From contig CM061139.1 in assembly GCA_030789695.1 (NCBI GenBank), positions 101,850,037 through 101,914,036 on the forward strand: DNA of 64,000 nucleotides. The letters are read 5' to 3'. Shown here piece by piece: positions 32,682-43,292 of the stretch. The notes under the pieces were generated by a model. That model saw only the letters and a program-made list of their open reading frames with translations, had not been told where the DNA came from and did no database searches. This DNA is from Scilla litardierei. Lineage: Eukaryota > Streptophyta > Magnoliopsida > Asparagales > Asparagaceae. The position numbers and the translations under genes were made by a program. Numbering within the stretch: the first letter of the stretch is position 1; each line of letters starts with the position of its first letter.

Positions 32682-34427
32682 TGTAATGCCCTACCAGCTA
32701 CTGCACAAGTACTAGAGGGGGGGGGGTGAATAGTACTTTAAAATAATAAGGCGTATTATTCCAAATTAAATTGCACACAACTACCAAGTCAATTTGCGGA
32801 AGCTTAAATTGAATGACAACAATGAAATTAACAATGCTAACAAATGAAGTTAATGGGTTCGGATCCACCCAAGTCTCCCTGACTTGTTCCCGGTGATCCT
32901 ACGTCCCAACCACCCGGATCCCTTCCGGATACTTGAGTTAGAAACCCTAACTCAAGATTTCCACTATGAATATCTTGTGAAAAACCTTCACAAGATCAAA
33001 TCATACATGCAATGGCAAAGTGAATCCCACAACCCGGGATCACAAACTTCTCTCACAACCGAGAGAGCCAATAAGCAATATAAAAGAGTTTAATATGAAA
33101 TAAATACTCTTACCACAAAATCCTATACCTTGAGTTTTTCTTACCCAAAAGGTGGAATGAAGGATTTGAGGAAGATGAAGTTACCAAACCCTAGCACCAA
33201 GGAAATGAGCAGCAATGGGTGCCTAGGGAAGATTTGGAAACTTGAATCAAGCAATAGCTTGAAGAGCTCACCAAGAACAAGCTTCTCTCTAGATCTAGAA
33301 ATGAGAGAGAATGGGTTTCTTGTGAGGAAGAGAGCTTTAGATTTGAGGGAGAATAGCTATCTCTTTAGAACTCAATGAATCTCTTAATGACAGCTCTATT
33401 AAAGATAGAAATGACCTAGGTTCGTATTTATAGGGTCCCATAAAAACAAGTTAGGTCAATCTCCAACGGAAAGAAATCTGTGAGATCTAGTCGGTCAAAG
33501 AACACTCACTGACCGACTAGTTCATCAACTAGTCGGTCAGTCACAAAGCATGGACCGACTAAGAGCAGATCTGAGAAGAGATAGAATTTCAGACCTAGAA
33601 AACTAGTCGGTCCAAGAACACTGTCTGACCGACTAGTTTCACAACTAGTCGGTCATCCAATGAACGTAGACCGACTAAGAGGCAAAACAACATAGTCTGA
33701 AGGCAAGTTGACTTAGTCGGTCCAAGAACAAAAGTTGACCGACTAGATTGTCAACTAGTCGGTCATCAAACGTTCTTAGACCGACTAACGGTAAACAGTA
33801 GCTTAGGAGAATTTTAGAGTGAACAGTCAGTCTCAACTAGTCGGTCAAAGAAGCATCACTGACCGACTAGTTCACAAACTAGTCGGTCGGTGAGTCAACA
33901 TAGACCGACTAACTGTAAACAGTAAAGAGCTAAGAATTAACTGACAGAAACTAGTCGGTCCAAGAACAGTGGCCGACCGACTAGATCACCATCTAGTCGG
34001 TCAGTACTTGTTCTTGTACCAACTAACATGCACAACAAAGTCCGAATCGAAGCGCGACGCTTCGAGGAAGTTAGAGTGAACTTGTGCTAGAATCCTAGAG
34101 CTACGAAATGAGCGTAATGAAGATAGAAACGTAAGATATACTCAAGGCTTAACATTCTATCAATCGAAACTAAAAGACTAGAAATAAAACCTTAATAAAC
34201 GGTCTTTGAGAGCTTCGATTGAATCTTCATTACTTCCAAAGCGTCGCAAGAGCTTCAACGAAGCTTTAGGCATGAAAATGAGCTTTGGAAAGTGTTGAGA
34301 TGTCGCTTTGAATGTTCACGTGAAATTGGCGACGATCTCCAATACTGCGCTCACAAATTGTTAGATCATGAATTATTTATGTTTGCTCATCATCCAAAAC
34401 CAAATCCGGGGAGTCAAATATTCAACA
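32682..34427 (-). repeat. Copia-C 5' LTR
   Basis: This LTR of 1746 bases pairs with 22044-23786. TATA box TATAAATA at 33432-33425 (minus); palindrome array at 33487-34025. A half-site mutated in the 3' LTR (22915 region) is intact here. Confidence 0.95.
33487..34025. repeat. Palindrome array in Copia-C 5' LTR
   Basis: The same five-unit AGTCGGTC/GACCGACT array as 22856-23385, directly upstream of the TATA box in the minus sense. One half-site, GACCGACT at about 33553, is intact here and changed to GACAGACT in the other LTR. Confidence 0.9.
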
Positions 34428-34597
34428 GTTTGTGCGTGTGGACCCCCTAGAATCAAAAACAACAACAACTACTACTATAGGTTTTATCTGTGTGTGTGTG
34501 TGTGTGGACCCCCTAGAACGAACAACTCTCATCCATTCCCGACTTGTCATGTCATGTAACTCACATTCATTCTCGTCTTGTCATGTCATGTCATGTA

Positions 34598-34800
34598 TTG
34601 GATAAGCCTGCGGGCGAATACGACACTCTCCAAGCTAGAGGGAGTGATCCCTTGTCACGATTGATAATGGATAAGCCTACGGGTGAATAGGGCACTCTCC
34701 AAGCTAGAGGGAGTGATCCCTTGTCGCGATTGGTAATGGATAAGCTTGCGGGCGAATAGGGCACTCATCGAGTGAGTGGGTGATCCATTGTCTTGTCTTG
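34598..34800 (+). repeat. Tandem repeats in Gypsy-B 5' LTR
   Basis: Three copies of a 60-70-base unit (GGATAAGCCTGCGGGCGAAT, then GGCACTCTCCAAGCTAGAGG) are followed by a TCTTG run. The 3' LTR has the matching block at 59214-59415. The third unit is shorter, ending GTGAGTGGGTGATCC. Confidence 0.8.
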
Positions 34801-35617
34801 TCTTGTGTACTTGGGCTGGGTTAGGGTTGAGCGGTAGCACGAGGAGAGGGTCTGGCCGCCCTCACACCGTAAGGCATAAACCCTTCGTGACACACACGGT
34901 ACTTCTCGTCTAGTCTAGTCTAGTCTAGTCTAGTCTTGTAGCTAGTAGCACACGCTACAACAATTGCCTGCCACGTTTACTTTTCAGCGTTGTCTTTACT
35001 TTCTTGCACATATACATATCTGTCATGCTGCTGCATCATCATCTTGTAAACAACCTTTAAAATGTCAACCTTAAATTGTTATACACCTTGCAGTGGAGTC
35101 TTCTCACGTTTACTTGCAGACTTCGCCTGCCGTATAACCACTTTCTCTTAGTATTTGTACGTCAGGTACCGAGACAGGGTAAGTAGTCCAGGAGCCAGTA
35201 CCGGATGGCTTGGAGCAGGAGTATGTTGCTGATCAGGAGTACGACCTGAGTGAGGTCCATTCTTAGGGGTTCCTCAGTTGCTGACCTTGGAGTTTCCATT
35301 GTTCGTGGTTTGGGTGCGTAGCACTCTTTAGTTTCTGTTTTAGGTTGGGTGCGTAGCACCATTAGTTTCCTCTTCTGCAGTTGTAGCCATGCTGGGCTTC
35401 TTTTTAGACTCTTGTACTTCTGGATATCTTTGTGGAATTAAATGAATGCATCTTTCTTTCTGTACTTTATGTTGTTCCGAATTTTATATATGCAAGGACC
35501 TGTTTCTATTTTTTGGTGTTCCTCACAGACGCTTATTGGGTCCGAGCCTCACAGCTCCGGCCCATATGGACCTTAGTCATGTTTCGTCTCTGTCGTTTTG
35601 GGAAGCGGTGCGTGACA

Positions 35618-37063
35618 AGTTTTAGTGGTGGCCCATGCAGGTCATGCAAAAAGTTCGGAACAATAAGAGTACAGCATTCATTTATTTATTCAGTTTAACA
35701 TGTACAAGTCTAAATTGGGTTTTCCTTGTCTTAGAGGGTAGGAAGACCTAATAGACGTCCAGATTTGATAGTCTGGCGTCTTGGTTAAGATTTAGTCATA
35801 TTCATCTTAGGATAGCCTAGTAGCCTCTCACCTGGCTCTGATCATGTTAGGTTTCTAGAGTCCTTCTTTAGTCGTTCGCTCAGGTCCATCAACTTCGGGC
35901 CCAGCAGAACGTAATCTTGATTCTCTTAGGACCCTTTCCTGAGATTTCTATTACAATCTAGTTTATTAGGAAGTCTTAGTGCTGAGTTCTCCTGATCTTT
36001 AGACGGCTGATAATTAGAATCCCCTATTTCTAGCATCTTTCTAATCATTACACCTCTGTGTTATCGGCTGTAGAATTCCATCATAGCTTTTTATGAATCA
36101 TATCCTAGACGTATTCATCATGCGATCATATTCTTTGCCCTCGATTCATGTGATCGCTTCATGACGATCATCGTAAATTCTTCGAATCTTCCCCATTGCA
36201 AATCCTGATTCCTCTAAAAGTATTCTCGAAATTCCTTATTAAATTCCTCGCTCAGTTTAACTTCTTTGAAAACCCCTTATTATATATTTAGATTCTTGCT
36301 TTTCGGTTGAGTTAAAATTCTTTCTTGGATTTTGAAACCTTCTTGGTCGTAATTTTTAGTTACTAACTCGTAACCATTTTCTAACCGGTATCTTTCGTAT
36401 TTCAGTTTTAAAACCTTGTTACCATTTTGATAATTCAATATATCATCTTTTTTCTAAACTACGAAAATTTTTTTAACCACTTACCATACGTACTTTTAGA
36501 ATATTTTCTAAGCTAAATAGAACTTCAAATTTTTTTTCAGTTTTATGTTCATCGTGCTCACACTTCAAAGATCTCTTTAAAAATCTATTTTCTTTTGCAA
36601 AACAATCACTACCTCACCCTACTCTTTATTTCTTCATCTAACCCTTTTTTCGAGTTGTAAAATTTTACCATCAGCTCGCTATTTCTACATATTTTTATAA
36701 GAATATATATATATATATATGATACCATATTTTACACGTATCCTTCTTTCATTTATTTAATTATTTAGAGCAATATTTTTGTCCCACCCAACCAGTTATC
36801 TCCTTATCCTCGTCTTATCTGAACTCGTTCTTTTCGATCTTATTTCTTTATGCTTTTGGTTTCGGTTTCCTTTCTAGTGTTTAGACATTAGAGCTTGTCG
36901 TTGCCTGTGTCAACTCTATTTTAGTAGTGGGCCCATTGGTTTTGTGATGTCGTCGTGGTGCATGTATATAGGTAGAGTGTGTGGACCTGTATGAGTGTGC
37001 TATCCTTAGGATGTTAATGATTGTCTCTTGTGTCATGTATGTATACTCAGTGTTAGTTGTAAT
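35618..37063 (+). other. Gypsy-B interior, left part, non-coding
   Basis: This starts with AGTTTTAGTGGTGGCCCATG, which shares GGTGGCCCATGCAGGTC with the start of the Gypsy-A interior. The rest is T- and C-rich, with an AT dinucleotide run near 36703-36720, and has no gag-like frame. It ends with GTAAT (37059-37063), the left duplication of S2. Confidence 0.6.
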
Positions 37064-37554
37064 TGATGGAAATTGAATTCCACCCCAAGTGATTTTGATG
37101 ATGAGCACACCAAATGAAAGCTTAAGTGTACTAACTACACTACACTGAAGTGTGCAGAATATGCGAAGTTTTACTTATACTCAAAGGAGCACAAATCTAC
37201 GCTCAAAGACAAGGACAAACGTGGCTAAGTCAAATGATGAAGTTCAAGCTCAAATAGAACAAGAAGCTCAAGTGAAGCTCGCATCCACTTCATCAAATTT
37301 GATCAAGCTTCCGAAGACATGTCCTAAGTCTATAGTGAGTGTGTCGTGTCTCTTTAGGGTATTTGTCAAAGCTAAATCATATAGACAAAACACACACACA
37401 CAAACAATTTGAAAAAGCTTTTTGAAAATCTTTTTATATCTTCAAAAATATTTTAAGAGCTTTCTCTAGTCATCCTATAACTTCTGTAGTGAAACTCCAC
37501 ACACCCTAGAGTTAACTACCTGTCTGACTAGAAGTGTTGCAGGAAAAACTCCTC

Positions 37555-37660
37555 TGGGAGTCGACTACCAACAGTAGGGAGTCGACTACCAGCTGAGATT
37601 CGAGATTCCCTGAAACACTCTGGGAGTCGACTACCAACATGAGGGAGTCGACTACCAGCT
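37555..37660. repeat. GGGAGTCGACTACC palindromes in S2
   Basis: Four copies of GGGAGTCGACTACCA occur in two pairs (37557, 37578, 37622 and 37643), separated by short spacers (ACAGTA and ACATGA). The core AGTCGACT is palindromic. The cluster ends about 110 bases before the TATA box TATAAATA at 37773-37780. Confidence 0.85.
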
Positions 37661-37772
37661 GTAAAATTCTGACGTTTTGATTTGAATTTTGAAAATTCGT
37701 TGAGTGATTTTCTCCGAGATTTTTGGGACAAAAGTCAAAGAAAATTTGAATTTCAAATCTCAGAATTTTCCA

Positions 37773-37780
37773 TATAAATA
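37773..37780 (+). promoter_or_regulatory. TATA box of S2
   Basis: TATAAATA, followed by AGAGCTAATTTC and a leader. Same spacing logic to the palindromes as in Copia-C and Copia-D. Confidence 0.65.
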
Positions 37781-38728
37781 AGAGCTAATTTCATTTGAGA
37801 AAAACAACAACATCTATTGAAAATCAAATCTCTCGTGCAAACGCTCTTCAATTCAAAAGCTCTCATTCTCTCTAGCCAATTCTATTTTTATTGTGATCTT
37901 GCAAAATTCTGTTATTACCTTTTTAAAGATCATACTCTTGTTATATTGGCTAAAACTTTTTTCAAAATCCTTTTTGCTATTCTCTTTATTTTTGTTTAAA
38001 GGATTTTGAAAAGCATTAGATCTGGATCACAAAGAATTCTCTCGTATCTTTGTGTGATCTAGACTCTTATTCTATCAAGCCACTACACAATTTTGTCTAT
38101 CATTGATTGGCTATAGAATCAGGTGTAAAAACCAATCTCCATCAATTTATTGTGGTGTATTGGATATAAGTTTCATTGTGTTGTTGTTGGAACACTAGAC
38201 AAGTCTAGTTGTTGCCAGTTGGAAATCCTGGTTGAGACTAGGTCGTTGGAAATCCTAACGAGTGAAGTTAGGTACTTGTATTTGCCAAGCAGATAGTGGA
38301 AAATCTCGTACCGGATTGGTCGGGGACTGGACGTACCTGGGTTGCGGGGAACCAGGATAAAATCGCTTGTCTCTGCGTTTGTTTTTCTGTGATTGTTTAT
38401 ATTTCTTGTACAAGCATTTTTCATTTGCTAATCTTATATCTTTGTAATTCCTTGTTTATTTATTATTGCAAAGATTTTTTATTTAATTCCGTTGTGTAAA
38501 GATCTCCTTGTAAAGATTTATATCTGATTGTAATCTTTTCTCTATCATATTTGTAAGATTACTTTGTTGATTAAGAACCAAGCGTAGATCACTCTACTTG
38601 GCTTCTTAGGCAACTTTAGAAGGATTTTATTTGTGCTAATCTTAACAATCGAAAAAGTATAGTATTTGCACAACACTATTCAACCCCCCTTCTAGTGTTG
38701 TTTGCCATCCACAGGATCCAACAGTAAT

Positions 38729-40158
38729 ATATGTATGAAGTTGTATGAATGATGGTATTTATCTTGTATGGATAGCTATACCACTTTAAGGATGTCTACG
38801 TATATTAGATTTAATGTTGGAATATCTACTAGTGGAGTATGTGGTTTGAAGATACTTGTAAATACTTGAAATAATATACTAATAGGTCATGTGCATGTTA
38901 AGTGTAATGATAATAGGTGTGCTTATAGTTAAGTGTGTAGGCCTATTATATGATCTATATGTTAGTACGTGTGAGCATGTGGTCGTACGTAGATATGTAT
39001 GTGCTTAGCCTTGAGTAGTATATGCTTACTATAAGAATACGTGAGATATACGTACGGTAATAGGGTTAAAATTTTGTTTGGTATTGCTTGCCTTTACGGG
39101 ATGTTGTGCGTGTGCGTGTATACCATGAGGTATACACGATTATTGTACGTCTTAACTATGTATGTATTGGTATATGTATTAGTATACTAATTATATGTAA
39201 ATTGCTATGGTGTGAATATATATATTATAGGTATGTGGCTATATGATGCATGTGTATGTGGGATAGTGTATTTGAATATATACGTGTGCTGATGTTTGTA
39301 AGATTACTATGGCATGTATGTGGTTACGTTGGTAGATGTACATATATTGGAGTGGTGTTGGTATAGGTATAAATATCGTGTTATGTATATAGAGCATTCT
39401 GATATGGGTTTGAGTCTCACGCAAGCTTAAGTGGGTAAACTTTAAGTATATTGTTACATATGTCTGTGGCTTGCGTGTAATACTATGAATATAGTAATGG
39501 GTGATGTATGTATAGTGATAGGATTGGTTGTGTTTGGTTGTGCTACGCACATGATTATTGGTGGCTATACCATTATATAGTTATAGGATGGTATGTGATG
39601 CGTATATAAGATGAAGTATCTGCGTGTATTTGAATGACTATGTATTGGTGAATTATAGTAGTGATAGATGTGTATTAGATATAGCTTACATGATTTAATA
39701 TTGTATGGTGTGACCACATGCGTTGATATGTTGGTGTTGAATGTACACTAGGAGATATTAGGGAGTAGTAGATCCATGTTGTTTTGTGCATAGTTAATTA
39801 TCTATATGTGAAGAATTACGATCGTGTTTGCTAGTGTGAAACTATTTTTATATAAGTATGTGTAACCTGGTTATGTGATAGTGAGTGATGGTTATTAAAG
39901 GATGTACGTGACTATATGAATGATTGAAGTACGTGTATGAATTTGATTGTCTATGATAGGTATAAGTATAGAATGTGCGTATATATATATACATGGTTGT
40001 AGTGTTAATGTTTGACTATCTAGTGCATATATAAGCACGTGTAGTAACTATACCTGGTTTGAATTATAGTGTGATGTGATTGGTGTAGTTACTAGAGTGA
40101 CTAGGTATATTTATAGTTAGAAAGTCCGAGGACAGACTTTATTCTAAGGTGGGTAGAA
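38729..40158 (+). other. Gypsy-B interior, right part, C-poor, with polypurine tract
   Basis: From about 38740 to 40130 the + strand is rich in T, G and A and strikingly poor in C, with many TATGTATGTG-like steps. No assignable frame is seen. At the end CTAAGGTGGGTAGAA (40144-40158) abuts the 3' LTR and matches the Gypsy-A polypurine tract. Confidence 0.6.
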
Positions 40159-41844
40159 TGTAACGGTCGCTTTCCGTCGTTTGTTTTTCGCGCGTACCTT
40201 CCTTTTCTGTACACGTATTTTTCTTAGTCCTCTCTTCTATTTGGAATATACGATGTTATATGTCGTTGTGACCATTTTGAAGAGTAGTAATTTGTGGGAT
40301 TTTTACTGAACGTCATTTCACGGGTCGTTCTCCCACAAATTAGCTTTGATTGGAGAGACGTCGTAACTTTAGACTTCCACGCCGGACCTTTCTATTTTTA
40401 GTTCCGATTTCCGTTACCCTAGCCCGTGACCAATCTCCTTAGTCTCGATCCTCTCGTCGACGTGGTCGTCCCGGTATTTTTCTCATAATTATCGGACACC
40501 GTTAGACCCACTTTTTGCACTAATCCTCTTCTAATACATATAACTTAATTAACTTGATTAATTAACTAACCTAATTAAACTAGGCCCAATACGTTTCATG
40601 AGAATATTTCATTGCTATTCGCCTTTCCATATTAACCTAAGTCTACCCTCACCCTCTCACAACTTCTCTCTCCAATCATCTAAATGCACCCCCCTTTCAA
40701 AACTATTTATCAAAACAATTTTCTTGTACTCACCTAATTGGGCTATTCACCATTCTGTTTTAACTAATCTAAACCCCCTCTATCTCTCCCTATCTCCTCC
40801 TATAACACATAAAATCCCAAAACCCTAGCCCCAAATAGCATCAATCCATCTTCTTAAGAAACCGAAGCTAGGGCTGTCAAACAAAACCTGTCGGCGCCGC
40901 CCTCTTCTAAAATTCGGCCAGCCATCATTCGACCACCGCCAGCCACCAAACCGACGGCCCAACACCCCCTTGACTCCCTCCACCTCTGGCAACCTTTCCC
41001 TCTTCGACCACCCCCTCCTACTCGCTTTAAAACCTGTGCAAACACCCCAAAACCCCATTGAAAAACTGTCAAACAGCCTCCACCTTCAAACCCGGCGCTC
41101 GGCCACCGCCGCCGACGACGACGACGACGACCCCCACCGACCGCCGAACACTCCCCTCGACGTCCCCTACCCACTCGTGGCCTCCCCTCGCGACAACTCT
41201 TCCTCCTCCTTCTGCAAACAGTGCTCCAACGCTGTTTACACCAGATCTGTCCTCCCTCGCCAAAAGTTGTGGCCACCGCCGACCGTCCCTGTAACCCCCC
41301 GCTCTCTCGGATACCCTGAGCAACGAGCGTTACAGAGGAAAATACCAAACACAACACAAGCAGGCCCACTGCGCCTGTTGGGATAGTTCCTGTAACAATC
41401 CAGATGTCACAGAAACACAAGAGAGACAGTCAAACCAAACACTGATATGTTGAGTATTAGACTTCTCCCTTCTTGGTGTTAATGATGAGCAAACATAAAT
41501 ACTTGTGAATAATCCCCTATTTTACAGTTAATCCATTACCTAAGCTTATTATGAAGATCAACTAGCAATGGATGACTCACAAACGTCATTGAAGGCAAAT
41601 GATATGAATTGGATGATCGTAGATTAATGATTGAAGCTCTGTAAAGACTTCAAGCTCATATGATGGAAAGAAGAGATTAATTCTTCAATGTAATTTTTCT
41701 TTTATCTCTTCTAGTATGTAGCTTAGAAGTAAAACTTTGATGCAGCACTCACACACATCTACATTCTGTCATAGGACATCTTTAGACTTTTGTCCTTTGA
41801 TCTCAATTCAATCCTCTTGTGTTTGTGCTAGGATTATTTATAAC

Positions 41845-42496
41845 AGCTGACTGCTTAACAGTTTACAGTCGCCTGTCTCAACAACAGTCGACTGTGTTTT
41901 GTTCTACAGTCGCCTGTTATGCACAGACTATTACAATGTAGTTTTTGGGCCTTCTTTGATTATCTCGCACAGGCTACTGTTGAAGGATTAACATGCGCAT
42001 GTCCTAGTGACAGTCGACTGTGAATTGTTCATCCGTCGCATGTCTCTCCATGCCCAAACTCTGTTTGATCTGTGTTCTACGGCCAGTCGACTTATGCTGT
42101 ATATACAGTTGACTGTCTATTTGATCAGTCGACTGTCTATGCTGCAACAGTCGCCTGTCTGTAAGTCTATTCTTTGACTCAGCTCTCTGGAAATTTCTCC
42201 TGTCCGTGACAGTCGTCTGTTTAAGGATATACAGTCGCCTGTTCTGATTAACAGTCGACTGTGTTCCTTGCATCAGTCGTCTGTCCTGTATCTTGTGAGA
42301 TTTCCAGTATTTTATCTAACTTACTCTTCTCTCGGCCAGTCGCCTGTCGAAGAAGGTACAGTCGCTTGTTGGTTTAACAGACGACTGTCTTGGCTTCATC
42401 AGTCGAATGTCCACGTGGTAAGTTACCGTTATGATTTCTCTCCTACCCTTGCTGACTGTGCAACAGTCGACTGTGAATTGTTCAACAGTCGACTGT
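41845..42496. repeat. Palindrome array ACAGTCGACTGT in Copia-D 5' LTR
   Basis: About 20 sites occur as the perfect palindrome ACAGTCGACTGT or one-base variants ACAGTCGCCTGT and ACAGTCGTCTGT. Spacing is 15-60 bases, and many sites are followed by TTGTTC or TTT. The array ends about 85 bases before the TATA box. The 3' LTR has the same array at 52400-53051. Confidence 0.9.
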
Positions 42497-42582
42497 CGCG
42501 AGTTCAGATTATATCCGTTGAGATTTTTCTCACGGATTTCGATTGGGTTTTTGCCAAAACTGTTTTGTGGATTTGAAAAAGC

Positions 42583-42590
42583 TATAAATA
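42583..42590 (+). promoter_or_regulatory. TATA box of Copia-D 5' LTR
   Basis: TATAAATA in the context AAAGCTATAAATAGAGC. The 3' LTR copy is at 53138-53145. Confidence 0.75.
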
Positions 42591-43266
42591 GAGCTTCTAC
42601 TGTTCCATTGGAAGGTTACTCATTCATTGCAAAATCCTTCGAGCTTTCATTTTCAAAGATCAAAGCTCTCAAATCCAAAGCCCTAAGTATTTCCAAATCT
42701 TGTTCTTTTGCTCTCCAACCTAGAACCAAAGATTGATCTTCTAGGCATTTGGTGCAGTCAAGAGAAAGGGCTTTCTCCTCTCTTCCAAGAGAGTTCTTCA
42801 ACACACATCACACTTCTCCTTCAAGTTCTACTTCAAGGCATAGGTGATTGTAAGTGTTGCTTTCATATTTCATAACTTTAGTAATTTGATTTGTGCTCTC
42901 AGTTGTGAGAGTGGTTTTGCTTGCTCCCTGGTTGTGGGAGTCAAGGACATCGATTGTATTCGATTGCACTTGTAGGGTTACTACAAGTGGGCTATAAGGA
43001 AACCTCAATTTAGGGTTTTAACTTGAGTATCCGGTGGTTTCCGGGTGGTAGGGACATAGGATTACCGGGCACAAGTTGGGAGTTGACTTGGGTAATCCGA
43101 ACCCTTGAAACATATCTGCATTTCATTGTGTTTCTCTTTGGGTTGTTTTTCTATTCCGCACTATTTGTTGGATTGCATTTTATTTGGCGTAAATTCCTTT
43201 TAAATTTGCATAAACACTATTCAACCCCCATTCTAGTGTTTTCCCTATAGACAGGGTCCTTACAAT

Positions 43267-43278
43267 TGGTATCAGAGC
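43267..43278 (+). promoter_or_regulatory. Primer-binding site of Copia-D
   Basis: TGGTATCAGAGC, two bases after the 5' LTR end, complementary to initiator Met tRNA. Confidence 0.93.
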
Positions 43279-43292
43279 GCAAGGTTTCATCT

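Larger units (their letters stand above)
22044..34427 (-). mobile_element. Copia-C: Sirevirus-type Copia with gag, pol and ORF3
   Basis: TGTAATGCC...TTCAACA is flanked by GTTTG (22039-22043 and 34428-34432) inside the Gypsy-B 5' LTR. The layout read on the minus strand is 5' LTR (34427-32682), primer site, gag, pol, ORF3, repeated purine tracts and 3' LTR (23786-22044). A long gag with a coiled and His-rich tail, an extra gene after pol, and multiple polypurine-like tracts are Sirevirus traits. The LTRs differ by only about seven substitutions and a G-run length (7 versus 10), so it is the youngest full element here. Gag and ORF3 are open; pol has a single-base frameshift near its end. Confidence 0.95.
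20088..35617 (+). repeat. Gypsy-B 5' LTR, interrupted by Copia-C
   Basis: Segments are 20088-22043 and 34433-35617, joined across the GTTTG duplication. Features: TATA box (TATAAAAC, 20731), a pyrimidine-rich leader (20780-21400) whose open frames are low-complexity shadows, the hairpin region (21859-22004), tandem 60-70-base repeats (34598-34800), a pentanucleotide run of CTAGT (34909-34936) and an acidic frame (about 35190-35265). It ends GTGACA at 35617. Confidence 0.88.
37064..38723 (+). mobile_element. Solo LTR S2, Sirevirus-type
   Basis: TGATGGAAATTG...GATCCAACA is flanked by GTAAT (37059-37063 and 38724-38728). The end block CACTATTCAACCCCCCTTCT (about 38678) and the layout (palindromes, then TATA box, then a long leader) match the Copia-D LTR, though most sequence differs. 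It is a third Sirevirus-type family in this window, present only as a solo LTR. Confidence 0.87.
41448..43264 (+). repeat. Copia-D 5' LTR
   Basis: This LTR of 1817 bases ends GGTCCTTACA. It has an array of ACAGTCGACTGT-like palindromes (41845-42496), TATA box TATAAATA (42583-42590) and a leader running to the end motif CACTATTCAACCCCCATTCT. Confidence 0.94.

Noticed and set aside
37064..38723. S2 as part of a complete element
   Set aside because: No primer site, coding region or second LTR is linked to it. The GTAAT duplication directly flanks one LTR length, so it is a solo LTR.
40854..41420. Minus-strand frame of 188 codons and plus-strand frames around 40970-41386, with twins at 20784-21380
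   Set aside because: These are low-complexity leader sequence of the Gypsy-B LTR. The two LTR copies do not preserve the frames, and 41290 onward belongs to S3.
41290..41447. Short S3 start as a separate small transposon
   Set aside because: Removing Copia-D joins it to 53824-58220 with matching GTCCC at the outer ends. It is one LTR.
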